In this document: positions 39,794 through 48,606 of the stretch, piece by piece
Position numbering within the stretch: the first letter of the stretch is position 1
Layout: every line of letters starts with the position of its first letter
Assembly (NCBI GenBank): GCA_910585215.1
Contig: CAJUDQ010000004.1
Span: forward strand, 33,580 to 97,579
From: an uncultured Lachnospiraceae bacterium
Lineage (GTDB): Bacteria; Bacillota; Clostridia; Lachnospirales; Lachnospiraceae
Direction of reading: 5' to 3'
Length of the DNA: 64,000 bases
Notes under the pieces: model-generated
Databases searched by the model: none
What the model saw: the letters and a program-made list of their open reading frames with translations, nothing else
What the model was told of the DNA's origin: nothing
Program-made: the position numbers and the translations under genes

Positions 39794-42700
39794 ATGAATA
39801 AACTTTACAAACTTGGAATCGATATCGGTTCCACTACTGTTAAGATAGCCATTATAAATGAAGAAAATACGATTTTATTTTCTGACTACAAGCGTCACTT
39901 TGCCAATATTCAGGAAACTTTGAAAGAACTTTTGGAGCTGGCAAAGACTGAGCTTGGAGAAATTACTGTCTATCCTGTGATTACAGGCTCCGGTGGCCTG
40001 ACACTTGCAGGACATATGGAAATTCCATTTGTACAGGAGGTTGTGGCGGTATCTACTGCCCTGAATGATTATGCACCGCAGACCGATGTGGCAATAGAGC
40101 TCGGCGGCGAGGATGCAAAAATCATATATTTTACAAATGGTGTGGAACAAAGAATGAATGGTATCTGCGCCGGTGGTACTGGTTCTTTTATTGACCAGAT
40201 GGCTTCTCTTTTGCAGACGGATGCTGCCGGCTTAAACGAATATGCAAAAAATTACAAGGCGATTTATCCAATTGCTGCCCGATGCGGCGTATTTGCAAAA
40301 ACGGATATTCAGCCTTTGATTAATGAAGGCGCCACAAAAGAAGACCTTTCCGCCTCTATCTTTCAGGCGGTAGTGAACCAGACAATCAGCGGCCTTGCCT
40401 GTGGAAAGCCAATACGCGGAAATGTAGCGTTTCTTGGCGGACCTCTTCACTTTCTGTCTGAGCTGAAAGCCGCATTTATCCGTACCCTGAAGCTTACAGA
40501 CGAACACATTATCGCTCCGGAGCACTCACATCTTTTCGCTGCTACCGGTTCCGCCATGAATTATAAGGAAGATATCTCTTTTTCTATCAATGAAATTATT
40601 GATAAGCTTTCCAAAGGGGTAAAAATGGACTTCGAAGTAAAACGTATGGAACCACTGTTTGCTTCTGAAGAAGAATATATGGAATTTTCCAAAAGGCATG
40701 CCCGACACAGTATAAAAAAAGGCAGACTGGAAAATTACTCAGGAAACTGCTTTCTTGGCATTGACTGTGGTTCTACAACTACAAAAACTGCAATTGTAGG
40801 AGAAGACGGAACTCTTTTATACTCGTTTTACAGCAGCAATAACGGAAATCCCCTGTCAACTACAATTAAATCGATTCAGGAAATTTATTCCATGCTGCCA
40901 GAAAACGCAAAAATCGCGTATTCCTGCTCCACAGGTTACGGGGAAGCGCTTGTAAAGGCCGCTTTGCTGCTTGATGAGGGAGAAGTGGAAACAGTATCGC
41001 ACTATTATGCCGCTGCTTTTTTTGAACCTGATGTAGACTGTATTCTTGATATCGGCGGTCAGGATATGAAATGTATCCGTATAAAAAATAATACTGTGGA
41101 TTCTGTTCAGTTAAATGAAGCCTGTTCTTCCGGCTGTGGTTCTTTTATTGAAACCTTTGCCAAATCCCTGAATTATTCTGTTCAGGACTTTGCACAGGAA
41201 GCGCTGTTTGCAAAAAATCCTACGGACCTTGGAACAAGATGTACTGTTTTTATGAATTCCAATGTAAAACAGGCACAGAAGGAAGGGGCCGAAGTAGCTG
41301 ATATTTCTGCCGGTCTTGCCTATTCCGTGATTAAAAATGCATTGTTTAAGGTAATAAAAATTACGGATGCAAAGGATTTCGGAAACAAGGTAGTCGTTCA
41401 GGGTGGTACTTTTTATAATGATGCAGTTCTTCGAAGCTTTGAAAAGATATCCGGCTGTGATGCAGTACGGCCTGATATTGCCGGAATTATGGGAGCATTT
41501 GGCGCTGCGCTGATTGCAAGAGAACGGTTTAAGGGACAGAAAACTTCCATGTTGTCCATTGAAAAAATCAATTCCATGGAATATTCTACTTCTCTTGCCC
41601 GCTGCAAGGGCTGTACCAATAACTGCCTGCTTACCATTAACAAATTTTCCGGTGGAAGACAGTTTATCAGTGGAAACCGTTGTGAAAAAGGAATTGGAAA
41701 ACAGAAAAATAAAGAAAATATTCCAAATCTGTTTGACTATAAGCTGAAACGAATCTTTGATTATGAACCATTAACAGATGACAAGGCCGTAAGGGGAACG
41801 GTAGGAATCCCAAGAGTGCTGAATATGTATGAAAATTTCCCATTCTGGGCAGTTTTCTTTCGGGAGCTTGGCTTTAAAACTGTGCTCTCCCCTCAGTCTT
41901 CGAGAAAAATTTATGAGCTTGGTATTGAATCTATTCCAAGCGAATCTGAATGTTATCCGGCAAAACTTGTACACGGACATATTCAATGGCTGATTAAAAA
42001 TGATATAAAATTTATCTGGTATCCATGTATTCCTTATGAAAGAAATGAAACGCCAGATTCAAACAATCATTATAACTGTCCGATTGTCACTTCCTATGCT
42101 GAAAATATTAATAATAATGTAGAAGAGCTGGAAGGAGAACACATCCGGTTTTTAAATCCGTTTATGGCGCTTACCAGTCTTGAAACAATTTCTTCAAGAC
42201 TTGCAGAAGTATTTTCAGAGGAGTTTGATATTCCAAAACAGGAAATCTTAAATGCTGCCACAAAGGCATGGGAAGAACTGGAGCAGGCACACCAGGATAT
42301 TGAAAAAAAAGGAGAGGAAACCTTAAAATATCTGAACGAAACAGGAAAAAAAGGCATTGTTCTTGCAGGGCGGCCTTATCATATCGACCCTGAAATCAAT
42401 CATGGTATTCCGGAGCTGATTACCTCCTATGGTCTTGCTGTTCTGACAGAGGACAGTGTTTCACATCTTTCCAAAGTAGAACGACCTTTGATTGTAATGG
42501 ACCAGTGGATGTATCATTCCAGACTGTATCGGGCGGCAAACTTTGTAAAGACGCAGGAGAATCTTGATTTGATTCAGCTAAATTCCTTTGGCTGCGGACT
42601 TGATGCAGTTACTTGCGATTGTGTCAATGATATTTTAACCAATTCAGGAAAGATTTATACAGTTTTAAAGATTGATGAGGTAAATAATCTGGGAGCTGCA

Positions 42701-44059
42701 AGAATCCGTATCCGTTCGCTGTTGTCAGCGCTTCGGGTGCGTGAGGAACAGCAGGTGGAGAGAAAGATTGCGCCATCAAGTATTGAGAAGGTGGAATTTA
42801 CAGAACAAATGCGCGACGAGGGATATACTATTCTGGTTCCTCAGATGACCCCGATTCATTTTGAGCTTTTGACACCGGCGCTGCGGTCTCTTGGCTTAAA
42901 TATTGTTATGCTGCAGTCGGATACAGATGCGCCTGATTACAAGGCAAAATGCAGAAATGCAGTGGATATCGGACTGAAATATGTCAATAACGATGCCTGC
43001 TATCCGTCTTTAATCGTAGTAGGCATGATGATGCAGGCAGTTTTATCTGGAAAGTATGATGTAAACAAACTTGCTATTATTATGACACAGACAGGGGGCG
43101 GCTGTCGTGCTTCCAATTATGTAGGATTTATCCGGCGCGCGTTAAAAAAAGCAGGCTATCCTCAAATTCCGGTTATTTCTTTAAGTGTTCAGGGATTGGA
43201 ATCAAACAGCGGTTTTAAAATTACTCCTGCCTTTGCCATAAAGGGAATACAGGCGATTATGTATGGAGATGTCTTTATGCGCTGTCTCTATCGAATGAGA
43301 CCATATGAAATCACACCGGGAAGCGCAGATGCGCTCCACGAAAAATGGAAGAAAACGTGTGTGGCACATCTTACAAAAAAAGGTGCTCATATGAAAGAAT
43401 TTCGCAAAAATCTCAAGGGAATTGTAGAGGAATTTGACCGTCTCCCAATTCAGGAAGATTTGAAAAAGCCAAGAGTTGGAATTGTGGGAGAAATTCTTGT
43501 AAAATTCCTTCCTTCTGCTAATAATTATCTGGTGGAACTGTTGGAATCAGAAGGCGCAGAGGCTGTAATGCCGGATTTGCTGGATTTCTTCTATTATAGC
43601 TTTTATAATAATAACTTTAAAGCAGATTATCTTGGCATGAGTAAAAAGACAAAGCGTCTTGCAAATTTTGCCATATGGGCAATGAATCAGGTAAGAAAGC
43701 CTGTTGTAAAGGCATGTAAAAAAAGCACACATTTCACTCCGCCATCTGATATCAGAGAACTTGCAAAAATGGCAGCTCCGATTGTTTCCCTTGGAAACCA
43801 GACCGGAGAAGGCTGGTTTTTAACAGGTGAAATGATGGAATTGATTCACAATGATGTGCCAAATATTGTGTGTGCACAGCCTTTTGGATGTCTGCCAAAT
43901 CATGTGGTAGGAAAAGGAGTCATTAAAAATCTGAGGAATCAATATCCTGCTGCAAATATTGTAGCTGTGGATTATGACCCGGGAGCAAGCGAGGTAAATC
44001 AGTTAAACAGAATCAAACTTATGCTGGCAACGGCAAATAAACAGATAAAAAATAAGTGA
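39794..44059 (+). CDS. Acyl-CoA dehydratase activase-related ATPase fusion, 1421 residues
   Basis: Two BadF/BadG/BcrA/HgdC-type ASKHA ATPase domains are in tandem: KLGIDIGSTTVKIAII (residues 4-19, to about 265) and FLGIDCGSTTTKTAIVGED (about 320, to about 585). The second includes ILDIGGQDMKCIRIK and the cluster-binding EACSSGCGSFIETFA. A Cys motif, ARCKGCTNNCLLTIN, follows near 605, then a DUF2229-type region and a C-terminal HgdB-like part (NNDACYPSLIVVGMMM near 1075). Such fusions occur widely in anaerobes. The ATPase fold is known to drive electrons into 2-hydroxyacyl-CoA dehydratases, but the partner of this long form is not established, and no dehydratase is encoded in the window. AGGAG site upstream. 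Confidence 0.85.
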   Translation: MNKLYKLGIDIGSTTVKIAIINEENTILFSDYKRHFANIQETLKELLELAKTELGEITVYPVITGSGGLTLAGHMEIPFVQEVVAVSTALNDYAPQTDVAIELGGEDAKIIYFTNGVEQRMNGICAGGTGSFIDQMASLLQTDAAGLNEYAKNYKAIYPIAARCGVFAKTDIQPLINEGATKEDLSASIFQAVVNQTISGLACGKPIRGNVAFLGGPLHFLSELKAAFIRTLKLTDEHIIAPEHSHLFAATGSAMNYKEDISFSINEIIDKLSKGVKMDFEVKRMEPLFASEEEYMEFSKRHARHSIKKGRLENYSGNCFLGIDCGSTTTKTAIVGEDGTLLYSFYSSNNGNPLSTTIKSIQEIYSMLPENAKIAYSCSTGYGEALVKAALLLDEGEVETVSHYYAAAFFEPDVDCILDIGGQDMKCIRIKNNTVDSVQLNEACSSGCGSFIETFAKSLNYSVQDFAQEALFAKNPTDLGTRCTVFMNSNVKQAQKEGAEVADISAGLAYSVIKNALFKVIKITDAKDFGNKVVVQGGTFYNDAVLRSFEKISGCDAVRPDIAGIMGAFGAALIARERFKGQKTSMLSIEKINSMEYSTSLARCKGCTNNCLLTINKFSGGRQFISGNRCEKGIGKQKNKENIPNLFDYKLKRIFDYEPLTDDKAVRGTVGIPRVLNMYENFPFWAVFFRELGFKTVLSPQSSRKIYELGIESIPSESECYPAKLVHGHIQWLIKNDIKFIWYPCIPYERNETPDSNNHYNCPIVTSYAENINNNVEELEGEHIRFLNPFMALTSLETISSRLAEVFSEEFDIPKQEILNAATKAWEELEQAHQDIEKKGEETLKYLNETGKKGIVLAGRPYHIDPEINHGIPELITSYGLAVLTEDSVSHLSKVERPLIVMDQWMYHSRLYRAANFVKTQENLDLIQLNSFGCGLDAVTCDCVNDILTNSGKIYTVLKIDEVNNLGAARIRIRSLLSALRVREEQQVERKIAPSSIEKVEFTEQMRDEGYTILVPQMTPIHFELLTPALRSLGLNIVMLQSDTDAPDYKAKCRNAVDIGLKYVNNDACYPSLIVVGMMMQAVLSGKYDVNKLAIIMTQTGGGCRASNYVGFIRRALKKAGYPQIPVISLSVQGLESNSGFKITPAFAIKGIQAIMYGDVFMRCLYRMRPYEITPGSADALHEKWKKTCVAHLTKKGAHMKEFRKNLKGIVEEFDRLPIQEDLKKPRVGIVGEILVKFLPSANNYLVELLESEGAEAVMPDLLDFFYYSFYNNNFKADYLGMSKKTKRLANFAIWAMNQVRKPVVKACKKSTHFTPPSDIRELAKMAAPIVSLGNQTGEGWFLTGEMMELIHNDVPNIVCAQPFGCLPNHVVGKGVIKNLRNQYPAANIVAVDYDPGASEVNQLNRIKLMLATANKQIKNK

Positions 44060-44108
44060 TACAATATTATTTGATTTTGCTGGTCATATGTATGATAAGT
44101 AAAAAGGG

Positions 44109-44139
44109 GGCTGTCGCACTAAGAAATGAGTGCTCAGCC
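44109..44139 (+). terminator. Terminator of the activase-type gene
   Basis: GGC...GCACT pairs with AGTGC...GCC around AAGAAATG, followed by TCTGTTTTATG. It belongs to a repeated GGGGCTGTCGC family also seen at 44161-44204 and 53557-53600. Confidence 0.65.
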
Positions 44140-44160
44140 TCTGTTTTATGCAAAAAATTA

Positions 44161-44204
44161 AGGGTTGCCGCTTCACGATTTATTAATCGTTAAAGCGACA
44201 GCCC
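44161..44204 (-). terminator. Terminator of the hybrid kinase gene
   Basis: On minus: GGGCTGTCGCTT pairs with AAGCGGCAACCC, with an inner ACGAT/ATCGT hairpin, followed by TTAATTTTTTGC. The stop of the kinase gene lies 24 bases upstream. Confidence 0.78.
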
Positions 44205-44227
44205 TTTTTCACAATTTATCAGGTTTT

Positions 44228-46774
44228 TTATTTCAAATAATTTTGTAACGTTCTCATACATTCCCTGATATCAAGAGGTTTTGTCAGATGTGCATCCATG
44301 CCACACTCAAAACATCTCTGTGCATCATCTGAAAATGCATCTGCTGTCATGGCTATAATCGGCAGGTCTTTATCTGGACGGTCCATTTTTCGAATTGTTT
44401 TTGTGGCATCATATCCATTCATTACAGGCATTCTTACATCCATAAGAACTGCATCGTAATATCCCGTTTCCGACGCTGCAAACTTATCTACACATATCTG
44501 CCCATTTTCTGCCCACTCAAGCACTAATCCTGCTGCGGAAAGAATTTCATTTGCTATTTCCCAGTTGATTTCAATATCCTCTGCAAGAAGCACACGTTTT
44601 CCATGAAAATCAATTTGTTCCTCTCCGTCTGTATTATTGTTCAAACCATCTACATATTGTCTCAAACGGCCAAATAAAGTAGATTTAAATAACGGTTTTG
44701 AAATAAAGCCTTCAATTTCATTTTCAAAAGCCATATCCTCAAGTTCACCTTGGTCATAAGCAGATATCAGAAAAATCGGAATATCTTTTCCCACTCTGGT
44801 ATGAATTTCCTGAATGGTTTCTATTCCATCCATATTTGGCATTTTCCAGTCTATCAGAACAAAATGATAGTCATCCTTCTTCTTGTGATGTTCTTCTATC
44901 ATTTCTACCGCCTTCATTCCGTCAAGAGTCCAGTCCGCATGAACCCCCAGCGCTTCCAGATTGGCAGCAGCACTGAGACAAAGCATTTCATTGTCATCCA
45001 CCACCAGTACATTCCATTCTGGCAGTTTCATTTCATTTTCTCCGATATCGGCCTTTTTAAAATCCAGAATCACATGAAATTGTGAGCCTTTTCCCTGTTC
45101 ACTCTTAAGCTCAATTGTACCACCCATAAGGTCAATAATACTTTTGGTAATAGACATTCCAAGACCTGTTCCTGTGATTTTCTGTACTTTTTCATTTTCC
45201 TCTTCCCTTGAAAATGTATCAAAAATCTTTTTCTGAAACTCTTCCGACATGCCGATTCCGGTATCTTTTACTTTAAAATGAGTTCTGATATATTCTTCAC
45301 CTAACGGAGAAGGTTCCTGATATAAGTGTACATCAATTCTTCCACTTGTTGGAGTAAACTTGACTGCATTTGACAGCAGATTTAAAATTACCTGATTGAG
45401 ACGTACTGCGTCACAGTAAACATTTTCCACATCAATATCCTGAATAAAGATATCAAAATACTGATTATGCTCTTTTACCTGAGGCTGCATAATATTGACA
45501 ATATCATCCATTGCCTCCCGCAGCGACATTTCCGCAATATTTAACGTCATCTTTCCACTCTCAATTTTGGACATATCCAGAACATCATTAATTAATCCAA
45601 GTAAATGCTTGCTGGATAAACGCACTTTTTGCAGACAGTCCTCCACACGCATATTGTCTCGAAGATTTCGCAGTGCAATTTCTGTCATTCCAATAATTGC
45701 ATTCATAGGGGTACGAATATCATGACTCATGCTGGAAAGAAATTCACTTTTTGCAATATTAGCCTGAACTGCCTCCTTCTCCGCTTTGTTTAATTCTATC
45801 ATCTGCTGTCTGGAAAATCGATAATAGACAATAAAAATAACTGTCATGGTAATCAAAATGATCAAAGAAGAGCTAATCATAATAATCATTCGCTTTACAT
45901 CCAGTTCACTCAGTCTTTCATCCAAAATTCCGCTTGGCATAACAGAAATCAAGTACCAGTCAACATCTCCCGAAACCGGACTTGCAAACAGATGTCTTTT
46001 TTCGCCCTCTGTCAAAAGCACTGTTGAATAGTCTTTGTCAGCAGCAATTGCAGCCTTTAATTCCTGAATATAATCTTCGGCTGATTTTCCATCCAAATCT
46101 TCAACAATTTCCTTCATCCGGTTAAAATAATTATCTCTAAACGCATTTCCACTTCTGATTAAAAAAGTACCATCTTTTGAAATGACATGTGAATATGCCA
46201 TTGCATTTTTTTCATCCAGAAAAAGGGCATCGTTTAGATATTGCATGGATATTCCAGCTATTAATGCTATGCTGGTACTTCCATCTTCTAAAGGATATTC
46301 CGCTGCCTCTGCCAGTATAAGATATTTTTCTCCCTTGTCATTTGTAGCAAATCCAATTGTTGCGGTTTCTTTATAGAGATTAGCCAAAATATTATCATAA
46401 TTTATAATATTTAAATGCTCTCCTGTAATTCGTTTCTCTTCTCCTTCTTCTGAATAAATACTAAGATAAGAAATATCTCGAACATCAGCACTGATAATCA
46501 GTTCATTTATCATTTCATCACCATAAACAGTAGTGTCTGGTGGTGTGCGCTGTATAATTCCCTTTAGCTGGTTTAAACGCAAATCAATAACCGTTTCAAA
46601 CTTCTGCTGTATCTGAGAACTCATTTCCTTCATATAAATTGTACTGATATCCTCAATAGAAGCCTCTGTCTGCCTTGACATATAAAATGTCAATACTGTA
46701 AACACTATTATGCAGACAAGCAATACAGTAATAATACTATATTTAAAAAAACCGCTTATCTTTTTATCCAACAT
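44228..46774 (-). CDS. Hybrid sensor histidine kinase with two receiver domains
   Basis: 848 residues from the ATG at 46774 (AAGGAAA upstream; the frame opens ten codons earlier). Domain order: membrane helix (about 10-30), a roughly 270-residue extracellular sensor of double-Cache type, second helix (about 295-320), HisKA with phospho-acceptor His in SSMSHDIRTPMNAI, HATPase with DTGIGMS and GTGLGMSI boxes, then receivers REC1 (VLVVDDNEM, VLIDWKMPNMDG) and REC2 (VLLAEDIEI, VLMDVRMPVMNG), both with the phospho-Asp. There is no Hpt or output domain, so it signals to a partner elsewhere. It has a strong promoter at 46870-46899 and its own terminator. Confidence 0.92.
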   Translation of the reverse strand: MLDKKISGFFKYSIITVLLVCIIVFTVLTFYMSRQTEASIEDISTIYMKEMSSQIQQKFETVIDLRLNQLKGIIQRTPPDTTVYGDEMINELIISADVRDISYLSIYSEEGEEKRITGEHLNIINYDNILANLYKETATIGFATNDKGEKYLILAEAAEYPLEDGSTSIALIAGISMQYLNDALFLDEKNAMAYSHVISKDGTFLIRSGNAFRDNYFNRMKEIVEDLDGKSAEDYIQELKAAIAADKDYSTVLLTEGEKRHLFASPVSGDVDWYLISVMPSGILDERLSELDVKRMIIMISSSLIILITMTVIFIVYYRFSRQQMIELNKAEKEAVQANIAKSEFLSSMSHDIRTPMNAIIGMTEIALRNLRDNMRVEDCLQKVRLSSKHLLGLINDVLDMSKIESGKMTLNIAEMSLREAMDDIVNIMQPQVKEHNQYFDIFIQDIDVENVYCDAVRLNQVILNLLSNAVKFTPTSGRIDVHLYQEPSPLGEEYIRTHFKVKDTGIGMSEEFQKKIFDTFSREEENEKVQKITGTGLGMSITKSIIDLMGGTIELKSEQGKGSQFHVILDFKKADIGENEMKLPEWNVLVVDDNEMLCLSAAANLEALGVHADWTLDGMKAVEMIEEHHKKKDDYHFVLIDWKMPNMDGIETIQEIHTRVGKDIPIFLISAYDQGELEDMAFENEIEGFISKPLFKSTLFGRLRQYVDGLNNNTDGEEQIDFHGKRVLLAEDIEINWEIANEILSAAGLVLEWAENGQICVDKFAASETGYYDAVLMDVRMPVMNGYDATKTIRKMDRPDKDLPIIAMTADAFSDDAQRCFECGMDAHLTKPLDIRECMRTLQNYLK

Positions 46775-46869
46775 CACATATTTCCTTTCTTTTCGCAATA
46801 TCATTCCTGTCTTCTTAAACTTGGACTTTTTACTATGACAGTTTCCTTTTCAGATTTATGTATAAAAAC

Positions 46870-46899
46870 ATTATACTGACAAAGACAGGGAAATGTCAA
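46870..46899 (-). promoter_or_regulatory. Promoter of hybrid kinase gene
   Basis: Minus strand: consensus TTGACA (46899-46894), 18-base spacer, consensus TATAAT (46875-46870), about 95 bases before the ATG. Confidence 0.78.
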
Positions 46900-46944
46900 G
46901 CATATTTTCGTTCCTGTTTCTTTGATGGTTTTTCTGTTTTTATC

Positions 46945-47700
46945 CTATATATATCTGTCAATACTTACTCTGAGCTTTTCTTTTTTATTCACTCCCAAAA
47001 CTCCAAGATATACAAATTTTCCATATCCTCTTGCCGAAATGATATCCCCTTCCTTCAGACTTTTGCTGTTATTTTCCACAACTCTTCCATTTATAAATAT
47101 CTTCTTTTCTCGAAAAAGACTCACAGCTTCTGTTCTTGAAATATGGTACAGTTTTGCCAGTATCATATCACATCGTTCTGAACCGGCAGAAACAGTAGTA
47201 TTTTCAAACTTTGGCTTCAAAGCTTCTGGCATTTCATCTGCCACTTTGCACTTTACATAGGTATGTTTGATTTTCACAAGATTCTGTACAATATAATCGG
47301 CTATTTTTGACAGGCACATTACATATCCTGTTTTCCCTTTTATATAAATATCTCCTATCACATCTCTCTCAATTCCAAGATTTAAAATACTTCCAAGATA
47401 ATCTCTGTGATTCAGCTCCTCTGCAAATTTTTCAAGATTCGGTTCAATGATAATACATGAGATGGGATATTCCATCTCATATCCAAACTCTTCCACACTT
47501 CCAAATCTGATTACTTCCCGTTCTGCCAGCTCCGTTCCACCAAAGCTCTGGTAACTTATTCTATTTTTCTCCAGAACTTGCGCACAGTCAGACAGCTCCG
47601 CGGGACTTAAAAAGCTGGTAAACAGATACTGATTGTTGCGATATGACCGTTCTCCCAGTTCTACAATCCTCTTTTTTAATAAATTTTCATTTTCAGGCAT
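46945..47700 (-). CDS. ylmH: YlmH-type S4-domain RNA-binding protein
   Basis: 251 residues from the ATG at 47700, which has GGAGG seven bases upstream. The frame begins 11 codons earlier inside the MBL gene. The N-terminal alpha/beta domain (about 1-170: FTSFLSPAELSDC, GDIYIKGKTGYVMCL) is followed by an S4 RNA-binding domain (about 178-240: RCDMILAKLYHISRTEAV, INGRVVENNSKSLKEGDIIS). YlmH has been implicated in ribosome-associated quality control in Bacillus, and an RqcH homologue lies at 58706. Here it is coupled to the MBL hydrolase (eight-base overlap) rather than to the ylm division cluster. Confidence 0.88.
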   Translation of the reverse strand: MPENENLLKKRIVELGERSYRNNQYLFTSFLSPAELSDCAQVLEKNRISYQSFGGTELAEREVIRFGSVEEFGYEMEYPISCIIIEPNLEKFAEELNHRDYLGSILNLGIERDVIGDIYIKGKTGYVMCLSKIADYIVQNLVKIKHTYVKCKVADEMPEALKPKFENTTVSAGSERCDMILAKLYHISRTEAVSLFREKKIFINGRVVENNSKSLKEGDIISARGYGKFVYLGVLGVNKKEKLRVSIDRYI

Positions 47701-48574
47701 GCCAACTCCTCCAGCAAAGCATATTATCTTCAAACATAGTATGAAGACTTCCCTTTTCCTTTAACCATGAAAGATAGGAACGTACAGTAAATCCCACCAG
47801 ATAATATTGCTGCATATCCAATCGTCTCTCATATTCATCAAATAATTTTCGTATCAATTCATCATAAGTAATCGGTGTTTCACAGAAATTAATAATATTT
47901 TTTGCAATTTCATCTATCTTTTCCTTATTTGCTCTTACAAGAGTCCTGATATCCTCTGTTGGCTCTGCATGACTTGGAAGAAACAGTTTCGCCTGCATTT
48001 TTCCTATAGTATCCAACGTTTTGATAAACTCCGGCACGTCAAACATAAAATTAATATGATATCTTCTTAACATTTTCATACTGAAAATACTGTCTGCCAA
48101 AAATACAACATCATCATCAGTGCGCACACCAATCATATGAAAATTATGTCCCGGCAGTGGAATAATCTGCAGCTCCTTCGGCAAGACAGCGTTTGCAATA
48201 TCTTTTGCATGATATTTTCGTGCAAGAAAGAAGTGATTCTGCATTTCCCTTGGCGGATATCCTCCTGTAATATAGACAGGTGATAAAAAGGGATATTCTG
48301 AATACACCTTCTCTTCCACTGTCATATAAATGCTGCATCCCGTTTCCTCCTGTATCTTTGCACATCCTCCACTGTGGTCCGCATGTCCGTGTGTCAAAAT
48401 CACAGCCTTTGGTGTCCATCCCCGTTGTCTTAAAAGATGAAGAATCTCGCTTCCCTCTGCATCATTTGTTCCACTGTCTATCAAATACACTTCTCTGTCA
48501 GTTTTTACATAGACGCCTACCTTTGCATAACAGTCTATATAATAAGTATTTTCACCTGCTCTTATTAATTCCAT
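47693..48574 (-). CDS. MBL-fold metallo-hydrolase
   Basis: 293 residues. The metallo-beta-lactamase motif ILTHGHADHSGG (His-x-His-x-Asp-His, about 60-71), a further IPLPGHNFHMIG His near 140, FLADSIFS Asp near 160, and SHAEP His near 205 give a dinuclear metal site. The pattern is closest to glyoxalase II/hydrolase-type enzymes with a C-terminal helical domain. Substrate unknown. An AAGGAAGG site lies nine bases before the ATG. It overlaps the ylmH start by eight bases. Confidence 0.88.
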   Translation of the reverse strand: MELIRAGENTYYIDCYAKVGVYVKTDREVYLIDSGTNDAEGSEILHLLRQRGWTPKAVILTHGHADHSGGCAKIQEETGCSIYMTVEEKVYSEYPFLSPVYITGGYPPREMQNHFFLARKYHAKDIANAVLPKELQIIPLPGHNFHMIGVRTDDDVVFLADSIFSMKMLRRYHINFMFDVPEFIKTLDTIGKMQAKLFLPSHAEPTEDIRTLVRANKEKIDEIAKNIINFCETPITYDELIRKLFDEYERRLDMQQYYLVGFTVRSYLSWLKEKGSLHTMFEDNMLCWRSWHA

Positions 48575-48606
48575 GAAATATACCTTCCTTAATTACATAA
48601 TTTATT

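Noticed and set aside
44101..44210. Repeat cluster at 44.1 kb as an insertion sequence remnant
   Set aside because: No transposase fragment and no target duplication. The pieces are explained as two back-to-back terminators.
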